Shown here: piece by piece, positions 1 to 13,693 of the stretch
Layout of the letters: the number at the start of each line of letters is the position of its first letter
Position numbering within the stretch: position 1 is the first letter of the stretch
Assembly: GCA_023897205.1 (NCBI GenBank)
Contig: JAHWDD010000001.1
Location: forward strand, 5,580,001 to 5,644,000
Length of the DNA: 64,000 bases
DNA from: Exophiala sp. HKRS030
Lineage: Eukaryota > Ascomycota > Eurotiomycetes > Chaetothyriales > Herpotrichiellaceae
Direction of reading: 5' to 3'
Position numbers and translations under genes: made by a program
The notes under the pieces: generated by a model
The model's database searches: none
Told to the model about the DNA's origin: nothing
Seen by the model: only the letters and a program-made list of their open reading frames with translations

Positions 1-823
1 CTTCTCAACGCTAGAGAACATCTCGCCCTGGAGAAGGTGTAGGGGTGGACAATGCATTGCAAGTGACATACAAATGTCGATCAGGTAATGGCCATGCTCA
101 TGTTGATGCAGAATTGACCACCATCCGAAGAGACATCCCTCCTCGATCTGCGTGGAAATCGATGCACCGCTTATTGCTTACCGTATATCATTTACCGTAC
201 ATCAGCGTTGAATGCCGGGCTCAGAGGACATACGAGCAAGGCTTTATTGATTGTTTGCAGACAAAATTGTAACATGTTCGACAGGAGCTGGCTGTGCAAA
301 GACCTGCCGCTCATCTCAGAACTGTGTCCTACTGAAATTCCTTGCCATGTTCGAAGCATGGATGGTCTTGACAGAACATAGACGCAGACTCAGAGGGGTG
401 TACGTGGTCCAGAGGGTGTCTGACTCGATGTGATCCACTCACAGATGACTCTTATACTCATATGGGAAGTCGTACTCATATTCCGGATGCCGAATCTCTC
501 GATAACGACATGAGTGACAACGCTTGTGACATGTTAATCCTTGAAGAGGGATGCCTCAAGCCCTCAGTCTCCGTTACAGTCTACAGTGGACGGCGACATG
601 AGGCCGAATGCGAGTGGCTGATTTCAGAGCGGGGAAGCGACCAGCCAATGGCGGCACAGTCAAAAGTCATCCCCTTCTCCGATATCGGTCGCCGCATTCA
701 ACCCTCGATTCTGCTTATAACTCGTGCAGTGCAATTCGTAGACAGCCTCTCGACACAAGATCATTCTCAATATTCTATCCCTGACTCTTTTCCAGGTGTA
801 ACAGTGCTGAGATTTGTTCCAAG
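1..823. other. Upstream region of the isopropylmalate dehydratase gene
   Basis: No gene is supported here. Open frames in this stretch have no recognisable domain and no splice continuation. The last part is presumably promoter and 5' leader of the gene starting at 824. A CCG-N4-CCG element lies at 483-492, but it is not the everted CCG-N4-CGG form expected for a Leu3 site. The end of any gene to the left of the window could not be recognised. Confidence 0.4.
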
Positions 824-3189
824 ATGCCTTCAGCAGACGCCAGACCCAGAACTCTCTACGACAAGGTCTTTCAAGACCATGTTGTCAATGAACAGCCTGA
901 TGGCACTGTTCTCTTGTATATCGGTGAGTGGCCGCTTTGCCCAAACAGACAGGGTATTTCACTCACAAAAAAATTACAGACAGACATCTTGTCCACGAAG
1001 TCACCTCTCCACAGGCCTTTGAAGGTCTGAAAAATGCAAAGAGAAAGGTGCGCAGACCAGACTGCACTCTCGCCACAACCGATCACAACGTCCCCACCAC
1101 TCCTCGCAAGAACTTCAAGAACGTCGCAGACTTTGTGAAAGAGGAAGATTCGCGATTACAATGCACAACCCTCGAGGACAACGTCAAAGACTTCGGCCTG
1201 ACGTACTTTGGCCTCGGAGACAAGAACCAAGGTATTGTGCACATCATTGGCCCTGAGCAAGGCTTCACTCTACCCGGCACGACTGTAGTGTGCGGGGATA
1301 GTCACACCTCTACCCATGGTGCCTTTGGTGCTCTTGCATTTGGTATTGGTACCAGTGAAGTCGAGCATGTCCTTGCGACACAATGTTTGATCACAAGACG
1401 CAGCAAGAACATGAGGGTACAAGTCGATGGCAAGCTGGCACCTGGAGTCAGTAGCAAGGATATCATTCTCCATGTCATTGGCGTTATCGGTACTGCTGGA
1501 GGTACTGGCGCAGTCATTGAATTCTGCGGCTCAGCCATCCGTGGTCTGAGTATGGAAGCTCGTATGTCCATCTGCAACATGTCCATCGAGGCTGGCGCAA
1601 GAGCCGGTATGATTGCTCCAGATCAAATCACATTCGACTACCTCAAGGGACGGCCTTTAGCACCAAAGGTTGACAGCAACGAATGGAAGAAGGCCGTCAA
1701 CTACTGGTCAAGCTTGAAGTCGGACGAAGGCGCCAAGTATGATGTCGAGGTCTTCATTGACGCAAAGGATATTGCACCTACCGTGTCCTGGGGCACGTCA
1801 CCGCAGGACGTTGTTCCCATCACGGGCGTCGTCCCAGGCCCAGATGACTTTGAAGACCCCAACCGCAAAGCTAGCTGCAAGCGTGCACTGGAATACATGG
1901 GTCTCACCGCGGGCATGAAGATGGAGGATATCGTCCTCGACAAGATCTTTATTGGGTCCTGCACAAACGCACGGATGGAGGATCTTCGGGCTGCTGCAAA
2001 GGTCGTAAAGGGCAAGAAGGTTGCGGCCAACATCAAGCGTGCCATGGTGGTGCCTGGCTCAGGCAACGTCAAGGACCAGGCGGAGCGTGAAGGCTTGGAC
2101 AAGATCTTCATCGACGCCGGCTTTGAGTGGCGTGAAGCTGGTTGTTCCATGTGCCTCGGAATGAACCCAGACATTCTATCTCCCCGAGAACGTTGCGCTA
2201 GCACATCAAACCGCAACTTTGAAGGCCGACAAGGTGCTTTGGGTCGCACACATCTCGTGTCTCCCGTCATGGCTGCCGCAGCTGCCATTGTGGGCAAATT
2301 GGCCGATGTGCGAAAACATCACGACGATGCTACGCCCGTCAAGGGCTCACCGAAACTGGATCTGATGCCAGAGCACGTCGAGATTGACTCCGAGGAGGAA
2401 CTCGAGCGTATTCTCGACATCCCTACTGACGTCGGCCCTCACGCGAACGACAGCGCCGCCAGTGCTGGTGGCCTTCCTAAGTTCACTGTCCTGAAGGGCA
2501 TTGCTGCGCCTCTCGACAAGGCCAACGTCGACACGGATGCCATCATCCCTAAGCAGTTCCTCAAGACCATCAAGCGTACTGGTCTCGGCTCTGCACTGTT
2601 CCACCCTCTCCGGTACAACGAGGACGGCAGCGAGAACCCTTCCTTCATTCTCAACCAGGAGCCCTACCGTCAAGCCAAGATCCTCGTCGTCACTGGCCCA
2701 AACTTTGGCTGTGGCAGTTCGCGAGAGCACGCTCCCTGGGCACTCTTGGATTTCGGCATCAAGTGTGTGATTGCGCCGAGTTACGCAGACATCTTCTTCA
2801 ACAACACGTTCAAGAATGGCATGCTGCCGCTAATTATGCCTGACCAGGCGAAGCTCGAGAAAATTGCCGAGCTGGCCCGAGCTGGCAAGGAGATCGAGGT
2901 CGATCTACCCAACCAAGTCATCCGTGACGCCGCCGGCAACGAGCTGGCACGGTTCGAGGTCGAGGAGTTCCGGAAGCACTGCCTTGTCGAAGGTCTCGAC
3001 GACATCGGCTTGACGATGCAGATGGATGACAAGATTGCCAGCTTCGAGCAAAAGCGCACAATGGACACGCCATGGCTCGACGGCAGTGGTTACCTCAAGA
3101 AGTGGCGCAAGGGTCCCGTCAAGGTCGAGGCAGCGCCTGTCCCCAAGACGAATCGTGGCGAAGTCAAGACCGACCCTGTCGAATGGTGA
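824..3189 (+). CDS. LEU1: 3-isopropylmalate dehydratase (alpha-isopropylmalate isomerase)
   Basis: Converts 2-isopropylmalate to 3-isopropylmalate in leucine biosynthesis; it is a cytosolic aconitase-family 4Fe-4S enzyme in fungi. Two exons, 824-923 and 980-3189, flank a 56-nt intron (924-979) and encode about 769 aa, close to the 779 aa of yeast Leu1. The junction restores Asp-Arg-His-Leu-Val-His at the start of the aconitase domain. Cluster ligands are Cys361 (in GSCTNAR) and Cys422/Cys425 (in GCSMCLG). The segment before residue 470 ([14 protein letters not shown]) is the substrate-binding loop. The C-terminal swivel domain follows after an acidic linker and includes [14 protein letters not shown]. 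Large and small subunits are fused, as is usual in fungi. The start is the first ATG that joins in phase to the intron. Identification is secure. Confidence 0.97.
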
Positions 3190-6100
3190 AAGGCATTCGG
3201 GTACGCTTTGGGTTGTAAGGGACTGTTGTGTGTTCGATTGGTGAGAACGTTTGCGAGATTCACACACGCACATGGCGTTTGAATGGGTTCTAAAATTAAA
3301 AGGAGGGAAGAAATGAATCATGGCAGCTGTCCAAGATCAGATACCATGTCTCAAAATGAATATGATGACGACTTTTTGGTTTCCTTTTGGCATTGCTGGG
3401 ACACCGATTCTAGAACGACACGAGCATGATGATAACGTACAATAATTGTTTCTCCTGCCTTTCTTGAGTACTCGGACCAATGTTCCCATTGTGGTGTTCA
3501 TGATCTGAGTGTTTACAAACGTTCCTAGCCCGAATGTTATACTGTAGGTACGTACGTGAGATACAAAGTATATGTAGATAGCTACCTTTTGTACGTAGAT
3601 ATATATTGATGTCTCATGTCGTACTGCTCGGTACAGTAATCCGTATCCACAACAACCTCGGGCTCGTAACTACAAGCGCCCTGATGAGACCGTGTACCAC
3701 GGAAGGAGAAAGAATACTTGTAACGGACACGTTGACCCTTTTCATTTTCATTAGAGTACAATTGAATAAAAACAAACGGATTACACCACACCCATGTCCC
3801 CTCTCTGCGCAATACTGGCGATCTGCCCCGGGTACCTAAAGAAGCAAAGGAAAAAAACCAGCTCTCCCTGGCGAAGATTGAGAGGCAAAAGTGTGACTAT
3901 ACTCGACGACCCTTCTTTTTTCGTCGCCACCACCGCACACGCCCGATGCCAGCTGACATGTTTTTTTCACCTTTACCATCGTAGCACCAGCCTCGGTTCT
4001 TCCATTCTGGACGGGCTCGAGTCAAGGCCTGTTTCAGAGAACCAGCTTTTGGCGATGACCACCTCAAAGGGAAATCAACAACGGTGTCGTTTTTTTGGGA
4101 ATTTGCATGGCCAAAAAAGAGAAAACCAAACTCTCTAGCCATGTTCAATCTATCTCTTCGGACGCCTGGAACCGGTTTCCATGGAAGCGAAGCCACAAGA
4201 ACATTTTCTTCCAGGTGGCATGATTCTTGCATGCAAGATTGGTGGTGGACGAGACTATACGGACACGTTACGCCACATTGAAGCCCCCCTCCAAGGAAAG
4301 AAAAGAAGAAATCCAATAAATCTACCCGACCCATGCCTAGGTAAGTACAGTAAGCGCGCCACCTCGTGTGTCAAGCTTCTCAAAGTGGCTCCCCCCTCCC
4401 CTCCCTCTCTCGAGCGTGGACAAAGCACCCACAATGATGTCCGAGAAACTCAGTATATTGTTCCCGGGAGTCCACTCTCTCTCATCAAACTACTGTAAGA
4501 TAGAAACTTCGTAAACGGTCCTTCGTAGTGGAGGTCTGGGGCTGAGTCTGGAAGAGACGAAACCGTCAAGACACGAATTGGCTTGGACGTATGAGACGAT
4601 ACTTTGAAGGAAACTTTGTGTGTGACAGAGACAAAGGTACCGGAATATGGGTAACTAATTCCTTGGTAAGGACCACGGATGGATGTCTCCAGTCAGATAA
4701 TCGAACAACCCCCTTGTTTTATTATTGTCATTGAAACCTTCATATTGAATAACCTACCTACTTACCTGGGTAATGTTCTGCCGCCATGATTCAATTTCGT
4801 GGAACTCGAATTGTCACAAGGTTAGTGACCAGGTGAGGGTGATATGCCCCATACGGTGACTGCGTCAGTGATGCCGCAGGGAGAGGTTATCATAGTCTGG
4901 GCACAGATACCATCCATGCACACTCTCTTGTGCTTTGATTTCGCTCTTCGTGTTCAGCCACCCTTGTTGTTCTCGTGTTCGGCGGCTATCGGCCATTCTA
5001 GACCACCTTCAACGGGCGCCTCGATGGGGGACTTCGCGTAACCGTGAGTTGGCGCTTCCACATTTTCTCATTCAGTGGAGATATGGCTGACGCAATCTGC
5101 CGAGTTGCCACATTGAAGGTGTGTTGTGCGGCTACACAAGAAGAAAAAATGTCGTCGCGTGGCAGCCACAAAACACAGAGACACGTGGAACAAGGTTCGA
5201 CCACGTGCGGCAGGGAAGACCCATGGTCGCAGATGCAAGAAGCCCAAGCCCTGCAATCTAGGCCTAATCTGTGCCTAACTGGGGGCCAAAGAGCCCGAGA
5301 ATAATTTTCTTGGGCGTTGACTGGTGAGAGCAGCGGGCTAGTAGCTGAGCAGAGGCATGAATGGTGTCAAGATTTGTGCCGTGTGCCATACCTGTTTAAA
5401 AATAATCCCCTTCGTCCCCCGGGACAGATTGTGTGACAGCGGCACCAGGCCCAGATATGGCCGCCTAGCGAAGCAGCGACCTATGACAATTGCATTTGTC
5501 CCGCAGGACAGACCATGAGGGTATAAGCACAGTACAGGCAGGTTGGCCACCCGGTAAGAGAGCCGAAAGTGAAGGCCATCTTTAGCAGCTCGCATCGGAA
5601 CGTCAATGTGGAATTGCTATTGCTGGTGACCGATTGATCTTCCAGTAGGTATCCAGCCATCAAGGGATTCCAGTGCATTATGTACTAAGAAGATAATAGT
5701 CACCAATAATTGACCAAATGTCCTGTATATGCAGTGGTCAGTGCTTCTGGAAACGAACGGAACGGCGAGAGGGCGAGGGCGAGGTCCTTTGCGTTGTAGT
5801 TTCGTTGCCTTTGACAAAACCCCCTATGCCAGGAAGAGAGCAAAATGTTTCCAACACCTTGCCGGTCAGCGCTTGCCTTTGGCCAGAAAAGGCAGTAAAG
5901 ATCACAGACTTGACTGGGATCGGCAAATGGAGAGCGAACGCTCGAGCGAATCATCAGTCGAAGGCTCATCAAGGTCAAGTCGCGGGCCTGCGGATTTCAG
6001 CGTCTAGCTGCAACACTAGAGAAAAGGTCGGTGGAGATGAAGCTGGCCACGCAAAGGCCATGCTGTAACAAACATGGTAGTAGGTGGGAGGAGCTGGTAG

Positions 6101-9100
6101 GTACAGAGGATTGTACCTTTTAGCCAGGTCTCCATCCCACATTTATCCCGGCCTCATCGCGTGGAGTTTTTGGTCAAATTGTTTTCGCAGCCCAAGGCTC
6201 ACTAAATAGCCAAACAATCTTTTTCCTCGGAACGAGTGTGACGGTAACACGCAAACTGGAATCATCTAGAACGAATTAAACTGCTTCCACGGTGGATCTG
6301 GAAATCTTCTGGAAGGCCTTCGTGCAAGGAAGGGGGAAATTTGAGGACGGGCTTAGTTTCGGCTGCTGTTGCCGCTGGGCCTGGTAGGGTGGGTGGTGGT
6401 GGTAGTGGCGGCGGCGAAGGGAGGACACGGTAGAGCGTGGTCGAAGGCTGTTCTGACTGTGAGACCTCGTACTCGGAATCCTTGTGGAGGCGGCGCAGTG
6501 CCGGGATGAGATGGGAATGGGATGGTCAAAGAGAAGTAGTACCGGGCCTGACTTCTTCATCTTTCCACGTGGCCTCCCTGGCTGCAGAATGTGTGGACTA
6601 AGAAAGTATTTTCTAGTGTGCCACTAACTGTGCATTAGCGTGACTAATTTGATTATTGGCTATTCCTAATATGGACTAGACACCATGCTGCTTTGCTTCC
6701 AGGACCAAGAGCTTTGGCGCCACGCCAGCTTTGAATTTCTGCCATCGTCCAGATGGTGACCAAATTCTACCTCTTAGTTCGTTTCACAATTCTTCCTAGT
6801 CTGGTCGATCACAACTGATCGAGTCGAGTCAAATCTGACTGTCGCATCTTGTGTCTTGCCCTCTCGCCGGCTCTGCCTCTTCTCCTCCTCCTCCTCCTCC
6901 TCTTCTTCACGCATTCTCCAGATTCATGCTGACCAATGACACCACTAGCCTCTGTCTATCTTTCCATCTTGGGACCTTTTCTCCGAAGGCGACCGTTTTG
7001 AGAGCCTTGCCATCATCCTACGAGTACCGTGAACATTTGTCATAGGCGAGTGGCCGCAAGCATTGAGACTCACTTGCCAGGGGCCTTAACATCTCATCTT
7101 GCAAGATGGAGCATGCGGACAGTATCAGTGAGTCAACTGGTAATTGGGACACTTCATGCGCAGGCATCATTTTCCGGAAGAGATGTGCCGCAAATTCACA
7201 TCTGCGAGCGAACGAGTCTGAGGGTATTTCGGATGCATGCATGCATGAGATAATCCCCGACACGCGTGCCCTGAACGTGTCCATTGCCTTACACATTGCC
7301 AATGTCGATGAGTGGAGAATACCGTTATGAAGATGTCCTGCGGCCGTCCGAAACAGAAGGGGTTTGTGCCAGCATTAGAGAGCGGATCCTCTGCAGGGAA
7401 ATGCGCAGTAACATATTCCAGTTCGTTCGCCAGCACTTCAACCTGGTCGGAAGTGGTCAAATTTGATATCTGACTGACTCGTGTTGCAAGTATGAGACGC
7501 TCAACAAGAGATGAAGTGCGCTTGTGGACTTTGCAAAGGACGAACCACACCACATGCTCGAAGAATACGAATGACACATGATGCCCGGCGGAGACCTTTT
7601 GATAGTCTGCCTCGCTTGCTCATTTCAATGTACTGGTGATGATGATCAACTCCTGGATCACGATCCTACGACTATTTCCCTCCCCACCACGAGAATCATG
7701 CGTGCCTGCGGCGAGCGATTCCTGCTCATGACGAATTTGACAGCCATGTGCAGTATTTACTTCGTAAAATTTGTCGTAACGTATCTTACCCGTGGCAGGT
7801 AGTTGTGGTCTGTGTCTCGTGCATTCGGCCCAATTCATCGACGCAATGGCCTCTGGCTGCCCTGTCCCCATGACGTCTACCATGTTATGTGATAGAGGAT
7901 CCGGTTCTTGCTCATCGCGCCAATTGTCTACAGTAGGATCGTTACACTAGTGGTCTGTGGAACTCTACTATGTTGATACTACGAAGGACTATAGGTAGAA
8001 TACGAGCGAGTATGACATTGCTGCGCAGGGTTCGGGTCGGGGGCCACTAATCCCTTCGACACATCAAGAACCAGGACCAATTATGGGACTGCGCTATGTA
8101 CTGTACAATATGGAGTCGTTGTCGAGTAATGCAAAAGCTTAGTACCCTATGGGGCTCCGGTGTAGGTGGTAAAAGAGACCTCAGACCGGTACAAGTACGC
8201 AGATCCAGGCATCCTAATACGTAGGTCAAATAACGTAGGCGTGGGGAATTGAAGGGCTTGTAGGGACTAATGCAGCCCCTAAAGCCAGGCGAGGTGTAGC
8301 GTGCATTGACGTTGGAAACACACGGGTTTGTACAACACACACACTACGGTGGTGCGGACATGGTCCTGGCTGGCTTCTATTCAAGCCACGAGGTGTTCAG
8401 ATCAATTACTTGTCACCGCATATACAATACTATTGTAGGTATTCCGGACAGACGCCTCATGCCAAAGGAATTACATTGTGCCATCAGAGGGAAATGTCAA
8501 TGCAACACCGGGTCACCTTGTTGATGTCAGTACATGTCAGGGTACCAATGAAGAATGATCTGTGCCTGCAGCTGTCAATCAGTCATTTCCATCCAGCTGG
8601 CACAGGGTGTCTCTTTGTCTCGCATCATCCCTGGTCCCTTACGCTGCTCTAACCATCCCCCTTCGTAGTCCTTTAAATCGCCTATGTAAGATATTGTCTA
8701 ATTAATTCTCCGCAGGGCCGATTCAGGGACGTGCAGTGGCGTGCACGTTTTTGTACCGCCCATTATTTTCTGCCTCTACCCTGTAAATCGTCACTGCGTC
8801 GACCAGACTGATGTCGTTGATGGTATCCTAGTTCTCACATCATCTATTCTCCTCACAATAATATTCTCAAAATAATAGTTTGATCTGTTTGACATCAACC
8901 TCAACCAACAAATTCTTTACGAAACCATACGAGTACCTTGGTATCCTCAATTTACGCTACATACCTCACCCTGCGAAAACGAACCCAGACGAAAGAAAAG
9001 ACCGGATTCACCATCAGATCAGCCCCCAAGTAGATCTCTTCGACAAATCCAACCCTTGCGTTGCCTCATCCCTGCTCCGGCGATCGAAACAATCTCTCAC

Positions 9101-9694
9101 CAGTTCTCTCGCGGCTTCGCTTCCCTCCTTCTGACCGACAACCTGGCCCTTTTTGGGTCGCCTGGCGAAACTGGCCCCCTTTTTCCCTGCCCTACGCATC
9201 AGACTGAGTGGAAGGGGAAGGCTTCTCGAAGGTGTAATTTCGCACAATCAAAAGAGTCCACAAATCACTTTGAAGCAAGAGACAGGTGAGACGGTAGCGG
9301 CAGAAGATCACTACCCATACCGGTGGTCCCTCAAGGCCTCCAGTTCTTTCGCCAAAACCACGCCTAACTACATCGGACAGGGCGTCCTAGTCAGACAACT
9401 CCTGGCCTAACTCGTATCCGACTCGTGCCGCCAGGGTCGGATTCTTCTCGAATTACAGCATTATCCACCGCTGCTACGGACACCCCGGCCTAGTCTGCGG
9501 CTTCAACAAACTCCACCTCCTCGTGGTCTCGTGGTGAGGCAATCCCGGCTCTTCGTGGGTTGCGGATTGCGCCCCCATTCGCATTTTTTGGCCCACTCAC
9601 CGTGCTGGGTGTCGACCGCCAGTCTTTCTGCAATGTGTTGCGGATTCCCTCCAAGTCGTCAACATCTTTACCCGTACGATTCCCAGTTCTCTTT
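3190..9694. other. 6.5-kb gene-poor region before the FlbA-type gene
   Basis: No gene could be supported on either strand. All open frames are short (145 aa or less), lack recognisable domains and do not splice into a coherent product. The distal 0.8 kb (about 8,880-9,694) is pyrimidine-rich and resembles a fungal 5' leader or core promoter for the RGS gene. A (TCC)n tract lies at 6881-6908. Long upstream regions are typical of developmental regulators, so this may hold an extended promoter, a long 5' UTR or a non-coding transcript. That is inference only. Confidence 0.4.
6881..6908. repeat. (TCC)n microsatellite
   Basis: Seven or so tandem TCC/CTC units followed by TCTTCTTC, lying in the non-coding region upstream of the RGS gene. 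It reads as a polypyrimidine tract of the kind common in fungal leaders. Confidence 0.8.
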
Positions 9695-11806
9695 ATGCCC
9701 GATCCAAGCGATGCGACTGTCGTCGACTCCATGACCTCGCCAACTGACAATTTGCCAGTTCATAATACGCAGTCCGACACCTCTAGATATACTTCCTCGC
9801 CTCCAATTCCGCCTGGTCGGGATATCGCTCGCCCGCCACATCACCATCACACGAGTTCGAGCAGTATTACTCAGAGTAAAAGTCGGCGTTCACTTGCCTC
9901 ACTCGCACGTGAAAAAACTTCGAACGCATTCGCCAATTTGGCTTCAATAGGCACAACATCTACACCTAGCCTTCGATCCGCCACCTCTTCGGGAAGTTTG
10001 GGCAGGCATTCCATCGCCAGCGGGTCAGTCCGTCCAAACCTACCACGCTCGCCAACATCGCCAGAAGTTCATTCTGGAACACAACGGAGAACCAGTGGAA
10101 CTCATCTACCCGGGCAAGATCCTCGAAGTAGTACCTCTGTCCCACCAATGCCGAATCCCGATCGCAACAATGGAAGGATGCATCAGTCTTCCTCCAAGGT
10201 CCTGCGAATGACTGACGACGAAAGACCTTTCACCCGAGACTTCAAGGATCTCTTCTCGACGCTGATCACCAGTCTCCCTCTTACTCCCCATCGCGTAAGG
10301 TTCTCCAGAGTCGAGGAAACCTTTCTGTCTGAAGAAGCCATCACGAATCTGGGGTCCCTAAAGTTCTCGCAGTCCAATCGCATACCCGACCCCAAGAACC
10401 CTTCGCGATGGGTAGTCACCACGACCACGACCACATTCTCCATGGCCAAAGAGATGGCTCGCTCGGTTTGTCAACGCTTTGTAGACGCCCGCCTCATTGA
10501 GTCTGCCGAGAACAAGTCGATCACCACGTTCAATACCAAAGGGGGTGTCTGGCAACTAACGCCGAAGGGTCTGTCAATTCTCTCGAGGTTCTGCAGCCGC
10601 AACGGTATCAACGCGCGGCACATCGAGCCACTTCTGAAACGAAACCACATGCACATGGTTGCCCTAGAGAGAGACTCGTTGACGGACAAGATTCACCAAG
10701 ATCGGGCCACCGTCGAGATCATTTTCCGCAGATTCATGGGTTCTGATGGCCCGAACTTGAAGAGTTCCGTATCTTTATCGGACTCGGATTCCATCTCAGA
10801 CTATGCTACTGGTCTGATCGGTGTCAAGATGGCAAAGGAACGCAGAGTGCTTGATAAAATTGTCCCCTACACCTTTACTGGAAAGGCCGCTTCCGACTGG
10901 CTCCTCGACTGCACAACTACTATCGACCGCAGGGAAACCTACGAGATGGCAGAGTTGTTCGTCAAATGGGGCCTCATTCAACCAGTCATTGAAGACAGAG
11001 CCTACACTCGTCAACACCCAATGTCAACCTACTTCCAGCCCACAAAGCATGCCGTGTACACTGTAACGGAACGCGGTCAACGTGTATGCGGCTGGATTGC
11101 CCGCCCGCCCAGTGTCGAGAGCGAGGATAGCCGCGACGTTAAGGAAAAGGGACGGATGACACGGGATTCTAATGTCGGTCGACTGAACGTTATCCTCCAG
11201 GATGCTGCCTTACGTCTGTTATTTAGAGAATTCCTTCGGCAATCACTGTGTGAAGAAAACCTTGGATTCTACCTCGACGTCACAGAGTTTATCTCTGCAT
11301 ATCGTCAACTGGACGAGTCAGGACGACTGAGCAAGCCAGATGTGGTGAGGGAAACCCTGGCAGGAGCATATGGTACGTGCTTGACCTAGCATATGCTTAA
11401 ATCATTTACTGACAGTATCCTAGGGCTGTACAACTCTTTCCTAGCTTCGGGCGCACCCTCTGAGTTAAACATTGATCATTCCCTGCGAAATCGCCTCGAC
11501 AGTCGCATGATCCGCACAAACCCTGATGATGAGGCCATGAGAGAATCTCTCGACGAAGTTATCGAACTGTTTGAGCTTGCGCAGGCTGCTGTGTTCAAAC
11601 TGATGGCAAGCGTAAGAAATTTTATTCATCAATTCGCTAGACTTGTCACTAACTGCGAGTCGTAGGATTCCGTTCCCAAGTTCCTTCGCGATCCCAAAAA
11701 CGCTACAGTTTTCCGAGATCATGAAATTGATCTAATATCTGGCACAAATCGCACCTTGTCTCCTGCTCCCGAAGGCCTGGTGAGCCGATCGAATACACGA
11801 TCATAA
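9695..11806 (+). CDS. flbA: Developmental regulator FlbA-type RGS protein (two DEP domains plus RGS)
   Basis: Accelerates GTP hydrolysis by a heterotrimeric G-alpha subunit. In Aspergillus, FlbA damps FadA signalling so that hyphae can switch from growth to conidiation. Exons are 9695-11372, 11424-11611 and 11666-11806, giving about 668 aa (A. nidulans FlbA is about 719). The first ~170 residues are Ser/Thr/Pro-rich and disordered. Two DEP/fungal-DR modules follow (about residues 173-300 and 333-470). The RGS box runs from about residue 497 (ALRLLFREFLRQSLCEENLG) to near the C-terminus and is split by both introns (51 and 54 nt). The start chosen is the first ATG in frame; the frame is open further upstream but without an ATG. 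The long non-coding region to the left fits a highly regulated developmental gene. Confidence 0.93.
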
Positions 11807-13693
11807 CACCCGCTCCTCTCTCACTCGACAAGTGTCGCAATTGTCCGCAACAGAAGAGCAAGACGGGCTCCTTTGGATCTATTTGCATTGCACATTTAAA
11901 TGTGATGAATATTACGAACACAACAAAGGTCTGCGTCGTGGATCTTAATGTACAAACAAGGGCACTTGCCCATTTTTTTTGTCAATAATCAAGATTGTTA
12001 CGACAAGCGTGACCAAGAGTCTATTGACTCATGGTAGGACTTGTCTACTGGTGGGTTTCCCACAATCTCTGCATAGAAACCGCTCGGCGTTCAGCATAGC
12101 GTGGTCTGTCTGGGAGGCGTTATAAACGGTTTTAAGGCAAGCATATTTAGCAGCATGGTCTTCCGGTCGGCATTTGCATTGGAAAGATACCCCTGTGGAG
12201 GAAAGCAAAGCCGTAGACGGGAAGACGAGGATGTGAGCATCGTTGGACTCTGGTAGTCATAGGCTAGTTTACTGGTGCTTGTTGGGAGTAATGAGGCTGT
12301 GTGAGCCGGTGCTTTGGGATAAACTTGACCCAAGAGGGATGGAACATGGAAATACTGCACATTACACAAAGAGTATCCTATTTTCCTCACGTCGTCTGGA
12401 CTTGAGGCTTTTCCTTCTACCTGAATGCGATCTATCCTGGAACCGTATTCCTACTCGACACATGTTCCCCACCACCGGAGTTGGTCGACGTGACGAAGGA
12501 AGAGGCGCAGCATTGTACGCACGCACCATCGTGGACCTGCACATGCGGATTGCATGGTGCCGAAAACCCCCTGGCTTCTTTTCTTGCATGTTTTTTTGAA
12601 GCGAAATGACGAGCGGATAACGGTAATTCAGAAATTCTGCTTCCATTTGGGTTCCAAGGTTTCTTATACAAATACTACGCTGATCGGACAGTGCCGTCGC
12701 ACAACCCACCAACCATTGCATGAGTCCGTGGCAGTGTGCGTCTCATAATCTGCATGGCATCATGAAAAGAGATTATTGGATGCCACTGAAGATTATCTTT
12801 ACGTGAGAAGGCGAGAAAAGGGTTAGCGAAAGTCGGTTTCGGACTTGACGGGCATAAAGCTGACCAGAAATGGGATGAAACATTCTATACTGAGAGAACC
12901 GAGGACGGTTGGTGTGGTCCATGTAAAAGAAAAGTGATCACTACCTTACCTACCTAAGGCGTTCAGGATTGTGCTGTTGGAAAAGAAAAGGTCGGCCGTG
13001 AATTTGTAACTCGGTATCTCCTTTTCCTACTGCCTTTCGTCTGCAAGTCACGTACATAGAGAGCGCACTATCGTCGCATTCTGAAGGCAAGGTGCAAGCC
13101 GCGTCAATTGCCGTGGTTTTCCCATATCCTGAAACATCATCGCGTTGATTCAATGCCGTTCTTGAGGTAGAATAAAATACCGTGACTGATTGCAAGGTGG
13201 GTGTAGTTAAGTTGACGAGGCACCATATGCCTGTGATGCACAAAAATAATATATCTGAACTGGCAGTTCCTCTCTTGGGCAACAGCTATGTCGAGCAGAG
13301 GTTGATTGTTCTACTTGATATATATGCGCTTCAACCTCTCGTTTGGCCAGAGATTTCTATTGCACATCATACAGTGGAGGAAGATTTGTACCGACTCTGT
13401 GCAGTACTAAGGAAATGTGTGCTTCATCCTGCCACCAATTAGATAGAGGAAGTCTATGAGCCGAGTACTATTCAAGTTAGCGAACTTTTCCATTCCTGCC
13501 TTTGCCGGATATTTGATGTTCCATTCCGGCGCGAGACCGACGTCGCGCTTCACGACTTTTGTTGGAGGTTGAAGTGCTAAATGACGGCCTGACGAGTCCA
13601 AAGCCACAACACAGCTTGCAACCACTTCGCTTTCCGAGATGTTATAACTTCTAACGTCGCTATTCTCTCATATCATTACAGAGCTCGCCCACC
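11807..13693. other. Intergenic region between flbA and CDC73
   Basis: About 1.9 kb with only short frames of no recognisable content on either strand. It should contain the flbA 3' end and the CDC73 promoter. No repeat or RNA gene was seen. Confidence 0.4.

Noticed and set aside
483..492. Leu3-type control site before LEU1
   Set aside because: The element is CCG-N4-CCG, a direct rather than everted repeat, so it does not fit the Leu3 consensus.
462..1022. 186-codon frame upstream of and overlapping LEU1
   Set aside because: No domain, and its 3' part is LEU1 exon 1 and intron in another frame.
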